Source: Phoronis australis
Taxonomy: Eukaryota; Phoronida; Phoronidae
NCBI GenBank assembly: GCA_002633005.1
Contig: NMRA01000220.1
Location: 267,689-331,688, forward strand
Direction of reading: 5' to 3'
DNA length: 64,000 nt
Below are positions 1-11,840 of this stretch, in pieces (position 1 is the stretch's first letter; each line of letters begins with the position of its first letter). The notes beneath the pieces were generated by a model. That model was not told the DNA's origin and did no database searches. It was given only the letters and a program-made list of their open reading frames with translations. The translations under genes and the position numbers were made by a program.

Positions 1-3000
1 CTAGCGCCGCGGATACGTTTGCTCTTGGCCAAGACACACAAGTAAAGATCAAAAGCGACGGCTCCGTTACTTGGAACACGCCTGCTACGATAGAGAGCAC
101 ATGCGTGGTTGATGTCAAGTACTTTCCATTTGATGAACAGGTAAGGCTTCGTTCCGTATCTAGAGACCATTTCTTTTGAGAAAAGGGCAACCATGCAAGT
201 ATGTACGAAAGCAAAATAACATGTGTCCAGTTTCCGAGATTTTGTTCGCATTATACCTTTCTTCGGGACCATAGTCACTTTCCTTGTTCCTTTTCTCGGT
301 TTAATTTGTGTGCTTGCAAGCAGAATGCCCAAAATATACAAAATGCTTAATGAGACTCGGAATATGTATTCTAGTCTAAGGCCAACGTCCTATGTTTTAC
401 TCAATTCGACACGTTAATTATCGTATCCAGTTAATATATGTTCAGTTCGTGAAAGTCGAAAATCCAGTCTAGTTTCATTCTCTTGTTCAAATTTTCAAAA
501 GAATGCAAGAATTATACATGTAGTTGTAAATACAATAAGCGCATTTTAGCATTGTCACTTGTGACGCGTTATACAATGCAAATCAAGATATTCACCGGAT
601 GAATTTAAATCTAGGTCAGCGGCCGGGGTCGTGGCACCTCCGGGTGCCGGTTCACTGGGCAGACAACGTTAGTATGATCGCGAAACTACGTAGAAGTTTT
701 CGGGAACTCATGGCGTCTTTTCTCACCCAGACTATCTCGCGTTGTTGTGGCCGAGAATTTCCAAGATTACGGCATTTCTTGAGTTCAGTTCTGACAAGAG
801 CAGCTACTCGAGTCTCGCATGGTGTCGGCTTACACGCGAGCTTTATCCTCCAGTCTGACACAAATCATACTGAGTTTGATACTTCCGTGGCATAGCAATG
901 AAAAAATGAGCAACCTTTCCAAGCGATACTAAAGACATTTGATTCTCTCGGCGTAGCAGGTGGGTTCTTTACTGAAAAACCACCATTATGATCTCAACTC
1001 CGAATGACAGAGGTTTTCAAATCGAGGCTAATTCCACTTATCAACCTTGTCTATTGTGAAACGGTCCCGTGGTGGTTTGTCCGGCATCAACGTGCAAGTC
1101 AACTGTCTATCGCGTCCAAAAAGGCGAGGAAGCCAAATGGAACTACTTTTAACGGATACCATAGCACCGGAACATAGCGCAACTTAAAAAGGACCCATCT
1201 TAACTTTTCACGAGGAATTCAATTTTAAAAGACAAACAGGTGAAAATCACCAGTTATAGTCCACGATGTATCAATAAATTTAAGCCAGTGTTTGATTGCC
1301 GTGAAGACGTAACTAATGCGGTACATTGCAGGGCTCTAAACAAAAGAAACTTCGGCGTTTCCGATAAATGGGTTTCTTGAAGACAGCGGTTCTTGTACAA
1401 ATCTATTGACGAAATACTAGGAGCCCTAAAATGACCCTTGTTTCAAATGTGACAAACAATGGCCTTTGCATGGGGGGGGGGAGATTTTTGTACGGAATTT
1501 GATTGGACAGGTTGCGCGTAAACGAAGCGGATGTGTTCATGCCATCTTTTCCAAAAGTGCCGATTTTTATTGGAAAATAACGACTGTTTGTATCCAAATA
1601 CTTTTTAAACCCTTTTACATTTGCCATAATTTTAAAACAATTATATTTCTAATAGGGCTACACGAAGCCTTAAGCTTCTGGTCCAATATTCGTGGCAACG
1701 GCCAACTGACCTCTCCATCAACTACCTCTCACGTGCAATTACTTTTTCGGATACACACAATTATTGAAATTGAAAAAAATGCTGTAAAATCTCGACATTG
1801 AAGCTACCAGCAGACGACAGCAACGTTTAATAACAATGTGCGATTCATCATTCCAATCACTTTGATCATACATGTATTTCCTTTCAGACTTGCATTCTGA
1901 AGTTCGGTTCGTGGTCATTACATGGCTTGCAACTCGATTTATTTTCAAAGAACGACACTGGTGACACGGCTTCGTTCGTTGGTAAGAAAAGCTTGTCATA
2001 AATAGACAATGGGTGCTTTTGAGTATAGACAACTAGAACAGTCTAAAAAGTTTGTAATGTAAAGAGCCCGCCGCCTTAATTTCGTTTTCCGCCTATTTTT
2101 TGACACGTGACAGCTTTCAGTCTAGCAGCAGGCAGCAGGGAAAAATGAATCTTAATATGAGAAGAACGGATTCAAAATTATAAAAGAAAGGCGAGAAACG
2201 GGAAGCACAGTGTTGCGAAAGTAACATCATCGGTTGATTTAATTATCTGATCATTAAATCTTGAAGTTAACATCAGCTTCTGTAGCAGTTATTTTTAGCG
2301 ACTCCTCAACTGAAAGTCACACTAAACGTTTTCATGAGCTGGACATGTTTTTCACATGGAGTTTAGTATTGTGACAGTAAAGTAAATGAAATTGGTTTTG
2401 AGGGGCGACACGACAGTAGCTAGCATCCAGTAATGCGGTCTTAGATCGCAAAATAAAAATACCCCTCCTTTCATCACAACCCCCTTCCAGTCTTAAGGTT
2501 CGTCTTTCCAGTTGCTGTCCGTCATTCCCATTTTGGGTCAGTCCATCCCACCGGCAGTCCAAATTTCATATTGAATAATACAGTCTGTGCCTGGAAAATG
2601 TTTTGCTCGTCGTCCATATCATGCTGTCTTTTCGATGAACAGCGGCAATTCAGAGATGGAGTTGAGGTAACTGTTTTAGAAGAGATCAAATGATCGATTT
2701 TGGCATTTTTTCTGGACATCATTTATGCATCCCGTCTTCTTGCACGTAATTTTTGTTTTCAGGTAACGGTGAGTGGGAGTTAGTAAAGTTTCCGGTCAAG
2801 AAAAATGTGGTGTTCTACACATGTTGTCCGGAACCTTATCATGACTTGTCCTACGAAATAGTCATCAGGAGAAAGTCATTGTACTACGTGTTCAATTTGG
2901 TGAGCTTCATTGTTACGTCGAAAAGTAATATAAAAGTAAAGTAATCCCGCTTACGCTCGTATTCTCCACAGGAATACGTGTGGTACACGTGCTCTTTTAG

Positions 3001-6000
3001 CTAGGTTTACCATGGTGCATTTCAGGTGACAGCTTAAGGAGACTTTTTATCTAGGTTTTGTAATCTAAAAAATCTTTTCCTAAGTCTGAAATGCTTTGAT
3101 GAGCAAGGTCCAAGCTAATTCGCCATTCGGTCTAAGCCCGGAAGCATCTAATCTAGCAGTAGTGACTCATAACAAATAATGAGAATGGAGAATGATTTGA
3201 TGGCCACAACCGTTTTCTTTGCGCAAGTCACTGTTTTTGTGAGTGAAAAAAGACTGACCGATTAGCAGACCACCCAATGACGTCTCCAATCAAGTAAATG
3301 AAAGTAAACACCGACACGACACTTTGAGTAAACTGAATTGTTTCCGCTTAATTTAGAAGTTACACGTAGTTATTCGCGTTCAGCACTTAAACGTAAAATT
3401 TCATGTTGGTCTTGCATTTACTTCGTAACCCAACACTAGCGCATTATCACGACAGGTTAATATCTACGGTGTTGGCAGATGAAAAAAACATGTGGTAATA
3501 TCGGGCATACATTGTAAAAGCAATGGTAAGCGACCGTAGCTTCTGTTCCTTCATTTGCTTGCAAAATTGCCTCTTTGCCGAACTACTTTTTAGTGTAGTC
3601 ACGAAATGTCGCCGATTTCCACGACTGGTGATTTGGAAGATCTAGTGAGCACCTCATGGATCAGACGGTCTCGCCACCTGGTGACTGACCGGTCTTTAAT
3701 TGTTCCACGTCATGATGAAACCATGTTTTGTGTGTCGAGCAAACATAAAAGCATACCGTAACTTCAAATGAATTCGGAATGCACCTAGAAAGCATCATTG
3801 ATTAACGGACTCAATCACGGTAAATATTCCAGAAAAGAAAGGGCCCTGCCTGCTAATCGACATCACACGGATGCTGATGAGAGCGAAATCCAAATAGGGG
3901 GATTGACCTATGTGAGAGAGATGAGGGCGAAGCCCTCAGACAGCTTCGCGAGATCGGAGGATCTCGCCTTCTGTCCTTGCTGTTGTTGGTGTGGACGCGG
4001 ATCGAGGGCAGGACCTGGTAGGCCGGTGGTGGTAGAGGTGGTGTGCTTGATCTTCTTCTGGAGACGAGACGCTGGCTGGATGGCAACAGCGTTATTGACA
4101 TCGTAGAGGTGAAGCTGGCTTGATGGCAGCAGCTTAGAGTTTGATTCACATGAAGCCGGCTTGTTGGCAACAGCTGTCATGCTACTGATTGGTTGTCTTT
4201 ATACTGCCCCGTCGGGACAGTTTTTTTTTTCTTCCGTTGTCTTTATACTGCCCCGACGCCCCTTCGGAACAGTTACCAGTGGCACAGGGCCCGAACCCTT
4301 AGTGCTCCGGTGGCAGGTTGTCACGAAATTTGGTTGTCTGTATACTGCCCCGTCGCCCCTTCGGAACAGTTACCAGTAGCGCAGGGCGATTGACCTATAC
4401 TGTATCTCTGTAATTATTATATGTAACTCACCATGAACCAAGTCGCTCCTGGGTCAAACTAACTACTCGTGCATTCATTGCGTCATCGGACAGAATAATT
4501 CAGTTTCAATTCAAGTCGTATATTTGTAAAATTTATACGAACATGACAATTACAAAAGTTAGCACCATCAATGATCCAACGAACTCGCTTGAGAAGCCTA
4601 TCACACAATCGGTGTCCATTATGTTATGGTTGGGGGTCTATGCAAGAATGTTGACGCGTGACTTTCGTAAACTGTCCGACCTAACGCACCATAGCTTGCA
4701 AACCACAATAGTGATAAAATTTAGCTAATTCATCCATACATTCAAAATAATTCTCAATTGAAGTCGCGTACTCGTAAAACTCATGAACATGATGTACACT
4801 GTATCAGCGGAAGAATACCAAAGAAGACTGACCTAGTTGAACAGCGAGGACAGGCTGAACTCGTCACTATCAGAAAAATTGTGGGTGGAATTTTTCGTCA
4901 AAATACCATTATAAATTAAAGTTAATACTAGTAAGGAGTCTGGTATTAGATTCGAACGCGAAGTGGTTGTGTTGTTTACCCGGTGACAACGCGCGCAGGC
5001 AAGTTAGATTGTATCACCATTGCGGTTTGCACACCATGGTGCGTTTGGCCAGATTTTTTACGAATGTCTCGCACCAACATTTCTGCATAGCTCTAACCAA
5101 CTCACTATAGACACCGATTGTGCAGTAGGCCTATCCTGTGGTTCGTTGGTCAATATTTGAACTGGACGATTGCGCGCGTACAGCTCACACGCTACATTGG
5201 ATACAAAACGAATACGTAGTATGTCTGTCCACCAATACTGTTTCACGGGCCGGGGTGAGTGCGATGAAGAAGAACATGTAGGGAAGTACCCAAGACGTTG
5301 GCAGTCATGTCCGATTTTATTTTGTTAAATTCAAAAGCGTGAATATAAAACATGAGCGGTGCATTGGAAAAATTGACCTATCGCCAGGATTATGACGGAC
5401 GGCTTAATTGACCAATCAGAACGCAGCACTCTTGGCGCACATTCGTCTGCGTTTCCAAGCCGCCATTTTACCCGACAAGCCACACGTAGTCGAGTAAAAC
5501 TTACTTTAGTCTATAGCTCAAGAAATTGTCCGCTAAGAATGGGGAAATGGTGTTGATATGACATGTGTAGCACCGACAGCCGTTATGCTGCTCCAGAATA
5601 ATACCCCGTCATTTTGGCATGTCCTAAGCCGAAAACTGATGTTGAAAAGCGTAAACTATGGATCAAACTGTACGGCCACACGAGCAGCTGCACTTAGCGA
5701 TGTTGCTTGATAACTCAAAGGCTATAATAAACACAAATATATTAGTTCCAAGATACGCACTTTTCAGCTTGGTGGCTATGGTGCAGGGCTATCTCAGTCT
5801 TGCCGCCTTTGTCTCGGCACCTGCTGGATCTCAGCACTCTAGCTGTAGTCCCCGGAAATTTTTGTTTTCAAGTACACTTTATTTTATGTTTTTTATTTAT
5901 TTCAACCTAATGGACATTATTTTGTTTCGTATCAGAGGTAAATTTTCGTTATTCATAAACCGTAAGCTGGCGTTCGTTCACTGAACTGAACTTCTCTCCC

Positions 6001-8657
6001 GGTCAAAATTCAGAGATTCGATCGGCACAGGGAAGGGCACTGGATTAGTGCCGGAACTCAAAGCCTTGGTGGAGCTGTTGTCACTTTTTGACGTGTACCT
6101 CTAGTATACACTATGTATGTAGAGTTAGAGAGAGCTCATTTTGAAGTTGTCCAAACATGATATTTAGATTTATGAAGCTTTAAAAAGAATTTGAGTTATT
6201 TTGTAAATACCCTATTTTTGCAACTACCACACCAGACTTGTAATCTTTTGTAACCATACCACGACTTCGTGATCATGCTACCTTCAAAATTAAATGAAAG
6301 CTACCTTTATGGAATGAAACTACAAAAAATGCCAAGTTCATAAGAAGGTAGGCCTAATTTAAATGTCTTAATGGTGCAAACGGAGAATTCGATAGGCGGA
6401 TTTAGGGGGGGCAGGGGCCCCAGCCCCCCCCCATTGGCTGCCGCAAGCAAAATGAAACAGCAAGAGCGTGAGGAAATACTGAGTTCAGTAACTAGGACTG
6501 GTAGCGGAAGAGGGGGGGTGGGGCTCAGACCCCAGATCGCGGCGGAATCGTGTTCCTGTTTTTTTAGTCCACCGATAGATTTTCTGAACAGAAGGTCCAA
6601 CGGTTTACATCCCTGGCCCCTGCAACTTTCGGGCCGCCTGTGCACATACAGTTGCACTTTGCCCAATTCCACGAGGCAACATATGTTGGCCCCCCTGTGG
6701 TTTCTAAGATTCGCCACTGAATTCCAGACATTAATTTTACTTAGACACTGCCCTAGACCTACAGGAGCTAACTGTTTGGCCAGGACGAGATGAGTGTGTA
6801 CCTGCAGCTATGAACCTGAATTTTTTTAATCAAAATATTTCGTTACAAGATTAGAAAAGCGTAAACAGTGCTATCGAGTCGACCTACATGTAGTCAGACA
6901 CTATAGTGCATGTGTTGTATGTAATCTATGACCTACTTTTCATTTGGCGAAATTTAGCAGACGACAGAATAAAAACATCGGTGGATCTTCACTGATTTTA
7001 TTCGAAAGATCATGAAATCTATAGAATCGTACAGATAATTCGACTTTAAGGTACATACCCAGCTTTTCATGAACATATCGTATCAGTGGCCTTGTTATTT
7101 GTCAGGTGAAGGTGGCCCCGAGGCCGAGGGGTTCTTCGGATTTTCGCTGGCCCCTCGAGCACTAATTTTTTCATCGTCACCTTTACAAATTTCCATATCA
7201 TGAACGTACGATTCACTGTTGAAAAGCATCGCCTCTTGTCTCTGTCGACGCGTTTTCAAACAGTACAAAAACACTCATCGATTCCACCAGGAACGTCGTT
7301 TAGTGACAGTGTATTTGCCTCTGACATCTCGTTCGAATGTCGGGTATCACGTGACTTTTCGGAGCTTGCGATAGGTCAATTAGGACAGCGAAGCCAACGG
7401 ATGATTGAGAATTTACAGATCTTGCAGCTTTTGTTCCGGCGGAGGTTCTCGAAGGTAATATTTTTTCCAAAACTGACCTTTTGCCTCATCCGAAAATGGG
7501 TCCAGACATTTTTTTCGAAAATTCACCCCTTACGACATCGTGTGTTGGAGCAGTGTGTCCGGACTCTCCTGGACCCGTGCCTGGAGTGAGCGGGTAGCGA
7601 CTCGGCTGGGGAGTGGTCATTGGAGGCCATATCATAAGAATGAAGTCGTTTATTGAACCAAAAATAACACCTGTGCTAACTTGCTTTATTTCCCGACTTG
7701 ATGTTTAAGTCCCGTTTCAAAACAACAAAAATGAAAACAAACGACATGGCCATTGAGAATAATGAGGGTACCAATGCAACATACATATTACGACCCAATG
7801 TTTTGAGACTAAGTTGTAACAATCGACCTACGTCACTGAGTGTAGAGGGTTTTCCAAGGTTCTGTAGTGCATCCATCGATTAAATATAATTTAATTTATG
7901 GCGTTGTCATAATACCAAAATAGCCGCCGATGTAGGGCTCAGCATGTCTTTAAAGGAACATTTCCTTTAAATACACTTCCTATATGTGGCAATTTATAAA
8001 CAAGTTGCCAAGGCACACAATTAAAATTATGTCACTGACTGCTAAAACCACGACTGAAAACAAACTCGAACTGCAGTCAAGTTGCACGAAAATGGATAGT
8101 GCTGACGCATTTCCGCTATACATCTCTGTGTCCTGTTTTGCTAAACTTAGTTGAGTCGTTCAGACAATAATTTTGGTCAACCAATATTTTGTTGACAACT
8201 GGTTGGCACAGTACTCAATTTCGTCCAAAAATCAAGTTGTGCTGACCCATCCCAACCATCAACCCTCGTGTGAAGTTTGATAAGAATCTGTCAAGCCGCT
8301 TTAATTAACAATAATCGACAGACAAGGGAATCTTGTGGATGCAAAAAAATGCTGTAGCATTGTCAAAACTCATATCGATTATTACCATATACATGTAGGT
8401 GAATTTTAACTGAACATAGAGTGTATGCGTGCATCAGGAAAACTAACCGGGTCTGGTCAATGATTTGTAAACAAGAGCAACGCACTACCGCACTGCAAAC
8501 AGTATGCTACTGGGGACTTTTCATAACATATCATATAATTAGATTAACGACCAACGGCAACCAGGATGTTGACTGTATGCTACCACAGCAAATATTTTAA
8601 ATAAGTAACAGGGAGTAAATAAAACATGACAATTAATATTAAAAAACTAGTAAATTG

Positions 8658-8725
<68 letters not shown>

Positions 8726-9284
8726 NTGGATAGTGCTGACGCATTTCCGCTATACATCTCTGTGTCCTGTTTTGCTAAACTTAGTTGAGTCGTTCAGACA
8801 ATAATTTTGGTCAACCAATATTTTGTTGACAACTGGTTGGCACAGTACTCAATTTCGTCCAAAAATCAAGTTGTGCTGGCCCATCCCAACCATCAACCCT
8901 CGTGTGAAGTTTGATAAGAATCTGTCAAGCCGCTTTAATTAACAATAATCGACAGACAAGGGAATCTTGTGGATGCAAAAAAATGCTGTAGCATTGTGAA
9001 ACTCATATCGATTATTACCACATAGGTGAATTTTAACTGAACATAGAGTGTATGCGTGCATCAGGAAAATTAACCGGGTCTGGTCAATGATTTGTAAACA
9101 AGAGCAACGCACTACCGCACTGCAAACAGTATGCTACTGGGGACTTTTCATAACATATCATATAGTTAGATTAACGACCAACGGCAACCAGGATGTTGAC
9201 TGTATGCTACCACAGCAAATATTTTAAATAAGTAACAGGGAGTAAATAAAACATGACAATTAACATTAAAAAACTAGTAAATTG

Positions 9285-9369
<85 letters not shown>

Positions 9370-11840
9370 CAGTGATATAACAATTATAACAAAATTAATA
9401 AATAAATAATGAAAACAAGAAATACAAATACATGTAAATTGTAATAGCAGCGGCAAAAGCTACGTTGCCTTTTTACGGACTGGAGCCGACGTATTTGCTG
9501 ATGCTATCATTTACATCAAAAAACGACAGGTTAGCCGCAATTAAATTAGTTGTACTTAGGTTTGCCTTAACAAAAAGTCAGATCGCACCGTCCTTACAAC
9601 ATTTGTCTCCATCTTTCTTTCAGGTCTTTCCTGTTATCTTGATTACCATGATAACTATGCTGGCCTTTTATTTACCTTCCGAATCTGGAGAAAAGGTGGC
9701 GCTAGGTGTCACGGTTCTGCTTGCCATGACTGTTTTCCTGCTCGTAATAGCTGAAAACATGCCAGCCACGTCCGCTGCAGTTCCTCTGATAGGTACGCAA
9801 TCGCATTTAATTTAAGTAAAAAAAAGGCATAAGACCTATTTTGTAAGGGTGCTGTGCTGTTGTTAGAGGAGGCGTGTTTTATTGCACCCTTAAGGCTTAG
9901 ATCAGAAATCTCGTCAATCCTCCACATACAGACTTCCGAAAAATAATTTCACTTCAGTGTGGCAAAGAATAAATTCTTTCAGAAAACATCCATAATTTCT
10001 GATAAATTGGATAACTCTTGTAAATTATTGCTCAACTGTGAATGTGCATGGAAGAGCCAAGTGAGAGAGGTGGACCCAATTTTTGACTTGGTTTTTAGTC
10101 GTTTGAATGCAAAACACCCCTCCAAACTCAGACTTGACTGAGACTCATAGTCGAAACTAACCAATCACACGGTTTACTTAAAAGTGGGCCATGGCGTAAG
10201 TCGAATTTTGATCCGAGTTTCGACACCTTAATGTCCATGCAATGATTGTGACTGGCCCAATACTGTACACTAAGTACATGTATGCCTTAGCGGGGTGCTA
10301 GGCTATTAACATTTTACATTAAACATACGTAAAAACGATGCAATAGAGTGCTACCCTCGTCAACACGCAAAGGTTAGGAAAATGTTTGAAAATTCTATGC
10401 AAAGCCTAATTAAACGACACAAGTGACTAACGCTTTGGGTAAAAGACCGTCAGATCGAACCATACGATGCTCTTTCTGATAACGTTAGCTGAATAATATT
10501 TTTATCTGACGTCCTCAAATCGATTTGAGGTGCATGTGTTCTGTGATAACATGATGTCGAATGTCCCTTGGTCTATTTACACTAATAATTAGCATATGTT
10601 CATTGGCACGACGTTCCTGGAGGAAATATTCCATCGCCCATTTCCCCAGCCATTTTAAGACGATCGAGCACGGGTATCAAACCTCACCAGGAGAAAAATG
10701 ATAATCCAACGTCTGTCGCACCTAGGCGCTACCTAGAGTTGATCAGTTGACTCATGCACCATATACACAATGGATTACCATTATAAGGTTTGCTCCTAAC
10801 ATAGACGGAATGGAGAAAATTTATTACATGTGTAAGAACAGTTTTCGATGGTATGTTGACGATACGGTATCTAACTTCCAGGACAATTCTTCGGAGCCAC
10901 CATTGTCATGCTTGGCCTATCAACTGCCATGACGGTTATAGTACTCCACATCCATTTCAAGGGGAGCGAGGAGAAACGCGTTCCACGCTGGTTACACAAC
11001 TTTGTCCTTGTATTCTTAGCCAAAGCCATGTGTATGTATCATTCCGAGGACAAGTGTGCAGAGGAAAACACGCCACTGGTGAGTAGGCCTAGAGCTTACG
11101 AGAGGATTTTCTGGGTCTTATAATTATTCCTCTTACAAATTACCGGGAATATCTCTTTCTCGCCGCCCAATGGCTGGAATTTTCACTTGGGGTGAAGTAA
11201 CCACATTCCTACAATTCATTGCACGCATGCTGTTTCCGTCGCCTTAAATGGTCAACAGGAAAGTGTACTGGCACCTAAACCTGGTGCAACGTAATGGGTA
11301 ATTTCATTGATATGCTATTTTTGTCAGAAATGGCTGTTATAACTTCATCTTGGACAAGAACATGTTCACTACGTGTGTAGCTACAACTCGACCAGCGAGT
11401 TTGAGGAGAAATACATATACATGTGCTCTCCAAGTCAGATTGCCTAGATTTTGAGAAAGGGTTTGATGGAAATCAAATTAATTTGACGCTTAACTGCCAT
11501 CTTTAACACATTTCAGACAGGATTTGCGTTGACGTACAACACTCCAGAAAAGTTTAGGATAGAGACCATAAAGTACACGAGTCAGCAGGGCAGTAACAAC
11601 CACAGCATAAGTAAAACAACCGACGACATGACTGTTAATTACGAAATGCTGCTACGTTTGAGCAGCTTGGAGCAAGCAATAACCACGCGGTTGTATGAAG
11701 ATGAGAAACAACAGAGTTTAGACAATGAATGGAGAAAAGTAGCGCGAGTCATCGACAGATTGTTCCTTGTATTGTTCTTAACGTTTACTTTAATAACATG
11801 GTTAATCATTCTTTTGAACAGGCCAAGTTCTACGTTTTAA
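1..11840 (+). CDS. Nicotinic acetylcholine receptor alpha subunit, alpha-9/10-like (5' partial, six exons)
   Basis: Subunit of a pentameric acetylcholine-gated cation channel of the plasma membrane. Exons read from splice sites: 1-140 (continues upstream), 1888-1981, 2763-2899, 9624-9792, 10882-11078, 11517-11840 (TAA at 11838). Exons 1 and 2 carry the Cys-loop, starting [11 protein letters not shown] and closing TC.LKFGSW. Exon 3 has NGEWEL and the loop C vicinal pair YTCCPEPY, which marks an alpha-type subunit. Exon 4 holds M1 and M2 with the cation-type GEK entry and ends at [12 protein letters not shown]. Exon 5 holds M3 and the start of the cytoplasmic loop; exon 6 has the MA helix ([13 protein letters not shown]) and M4, then a short tail. 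VKNV before loop C and HFKGSE..RVPRW after M3 resemble alpha-9/10 more than alpha-7. All introns have GT/AG ends and compatible phases (0,1,0,1,0). Odd points: the usual IPC at the start of M1 is VFPV here, and M2 position 2' is Ala. Signal peptide and N-terminus lie outside the window. The 6.7-kb third intron is full of repeats. Confidence 0.93.
4071..4178. repeat. Minisatellite, about 42-bp unit, three copies
   Basis: Three imperfect units, each beginning GCTGGCTGGATGGCAACAGC or a close variant, start near 4071, 4113 and 4155. They lie in the large third intron of the receptor gene. Open frames on both strands here come from the repeat and show no protein family features. Confidence 0.7.
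4188..4387. repeat. Imperfect tandem repeat with ATACTGCCCCG core, three copies
   Basis: The phrase GTTGTCTTTATACTGCCCCG recurs near 4193, 4237 and 4332, each followed by a version of CCCCTTCGGAACAGTTACCA (shortened in the first copy). Intronic, with no coding role seen. Confidence 0.7.
4572..5156. repeat. Long imperfect inverted repeat (arms about 150 bp)
   Basis: The segment 4572-4722 is repeated in inverse orientation at 4994-5156. Shared landmarks are CCAACGAAC, CACAATCGGTGTC and AACGCACCAT, in the same order and spacing. The 270-bp centre is not repeated. It looks like an old foldback DNA transposon inside the receptor intron. Target-site duplications were not found, so the outer limits are uncertain. 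Confidence 0.55.
5270..5385 (+). repeat. Diverged relative of the 4.3-kb long-TIR element's end
   Basis: This stretch resembles the inverted-repeat arm at about 33940-34070: CCGATTTTA.TTTGT.AAATTCAAAA, then an AACAT.GAG and a GTG.A.TGGAAAAAT motif in the same order. It is too short and diverged to place its ends. Confidence 0.4.
6391..6719. mobile_element. MITE with 5-bp target duplication (CAG..CTG-type family, longer version)
   Basis: It begins GATAGGCGGATTTAGGGGG and ends GATTCGCCACTG, so the ends are imperfect inverted repeats related to CAGTGGCGGAT. It is flanked on both sides by AATTC (6386-6390 and 6720-6724). The interior is G- and C-run rich and has no coding potential. Part of it (GCAAGAGCGT.GGGAAA-like) recurs at 13865. 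Belongs with the shorter copies at 15312, 31898, 39764 and 48555. Confidence 0.75.
7949..7971. repeat. Head-to-head TTTAAAGGAA palindrome
   Basis: Two perfect 10-base arms, TTTAAAGGAA and TTCCTTTAAA, are separated by CAT. The arm matches the TTAAAGGRR end known for T2/Kolobok transposons, whose larger relatives occur at 16.2, 18.8 and 39.8 kb. It could be a collapsed MITE or chance. Confidence 0.4.
8660..8725. repeat. (AT)n microsatellite, first copy
   Basis: Uninterrupted AT dinucleotide run ending at the unknown base 8726. Its true length is unreliable because the assembly breaks here. Confidence 0.95.
9287..9366. repeat. (AT)n microsatellite, second copy
   Basis: Second copy of the AT run, just upstream of the M1-M2 exon of the receptor. 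A short - strand open frame through it reads (IY)n and is an artefact of the dinucleotide repeat. Confidence 0.95.

Larger units (their letters stand above)
8093..9366. repeat. Near-identical direct duplication around a single N (probable assembly artefact)
   Basis: Positions 8093-8725 and 8727-9366 are the same sequence with only a few differences: CTGACCC versus CTGGCCC, TGTCAAAACTC versus TGTGAAACTC, and a short indel near 8386/9020. Each copy ends in an (AT)n run. The single undetermined base at 8726 sits exactly between them. This is what two unmerged, overlapping contig ends or two haplotypes joined end to end look like. The real intron is probably about 0.63 kb shorter. Confidence 0.85.

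Noticed and set aside
6307-6793. Overlapping 136- and 140-codon frames on both strands
   Set aside because: They lie across a G/C-run MITE with target duplications; the frames are composition effects.
9274-9456. 60-codon - strand frame rich in Ile-Tyr repeats
   Set aside because: It is the translation of the (AT)n microsatellite.
10515-10532. Perfect palindrome CCTCAAATCGATTTGAGG as a regulatory site
   Set aside because: Single 18-base palindrome in an intron, no second copy or known factor; likely chance.
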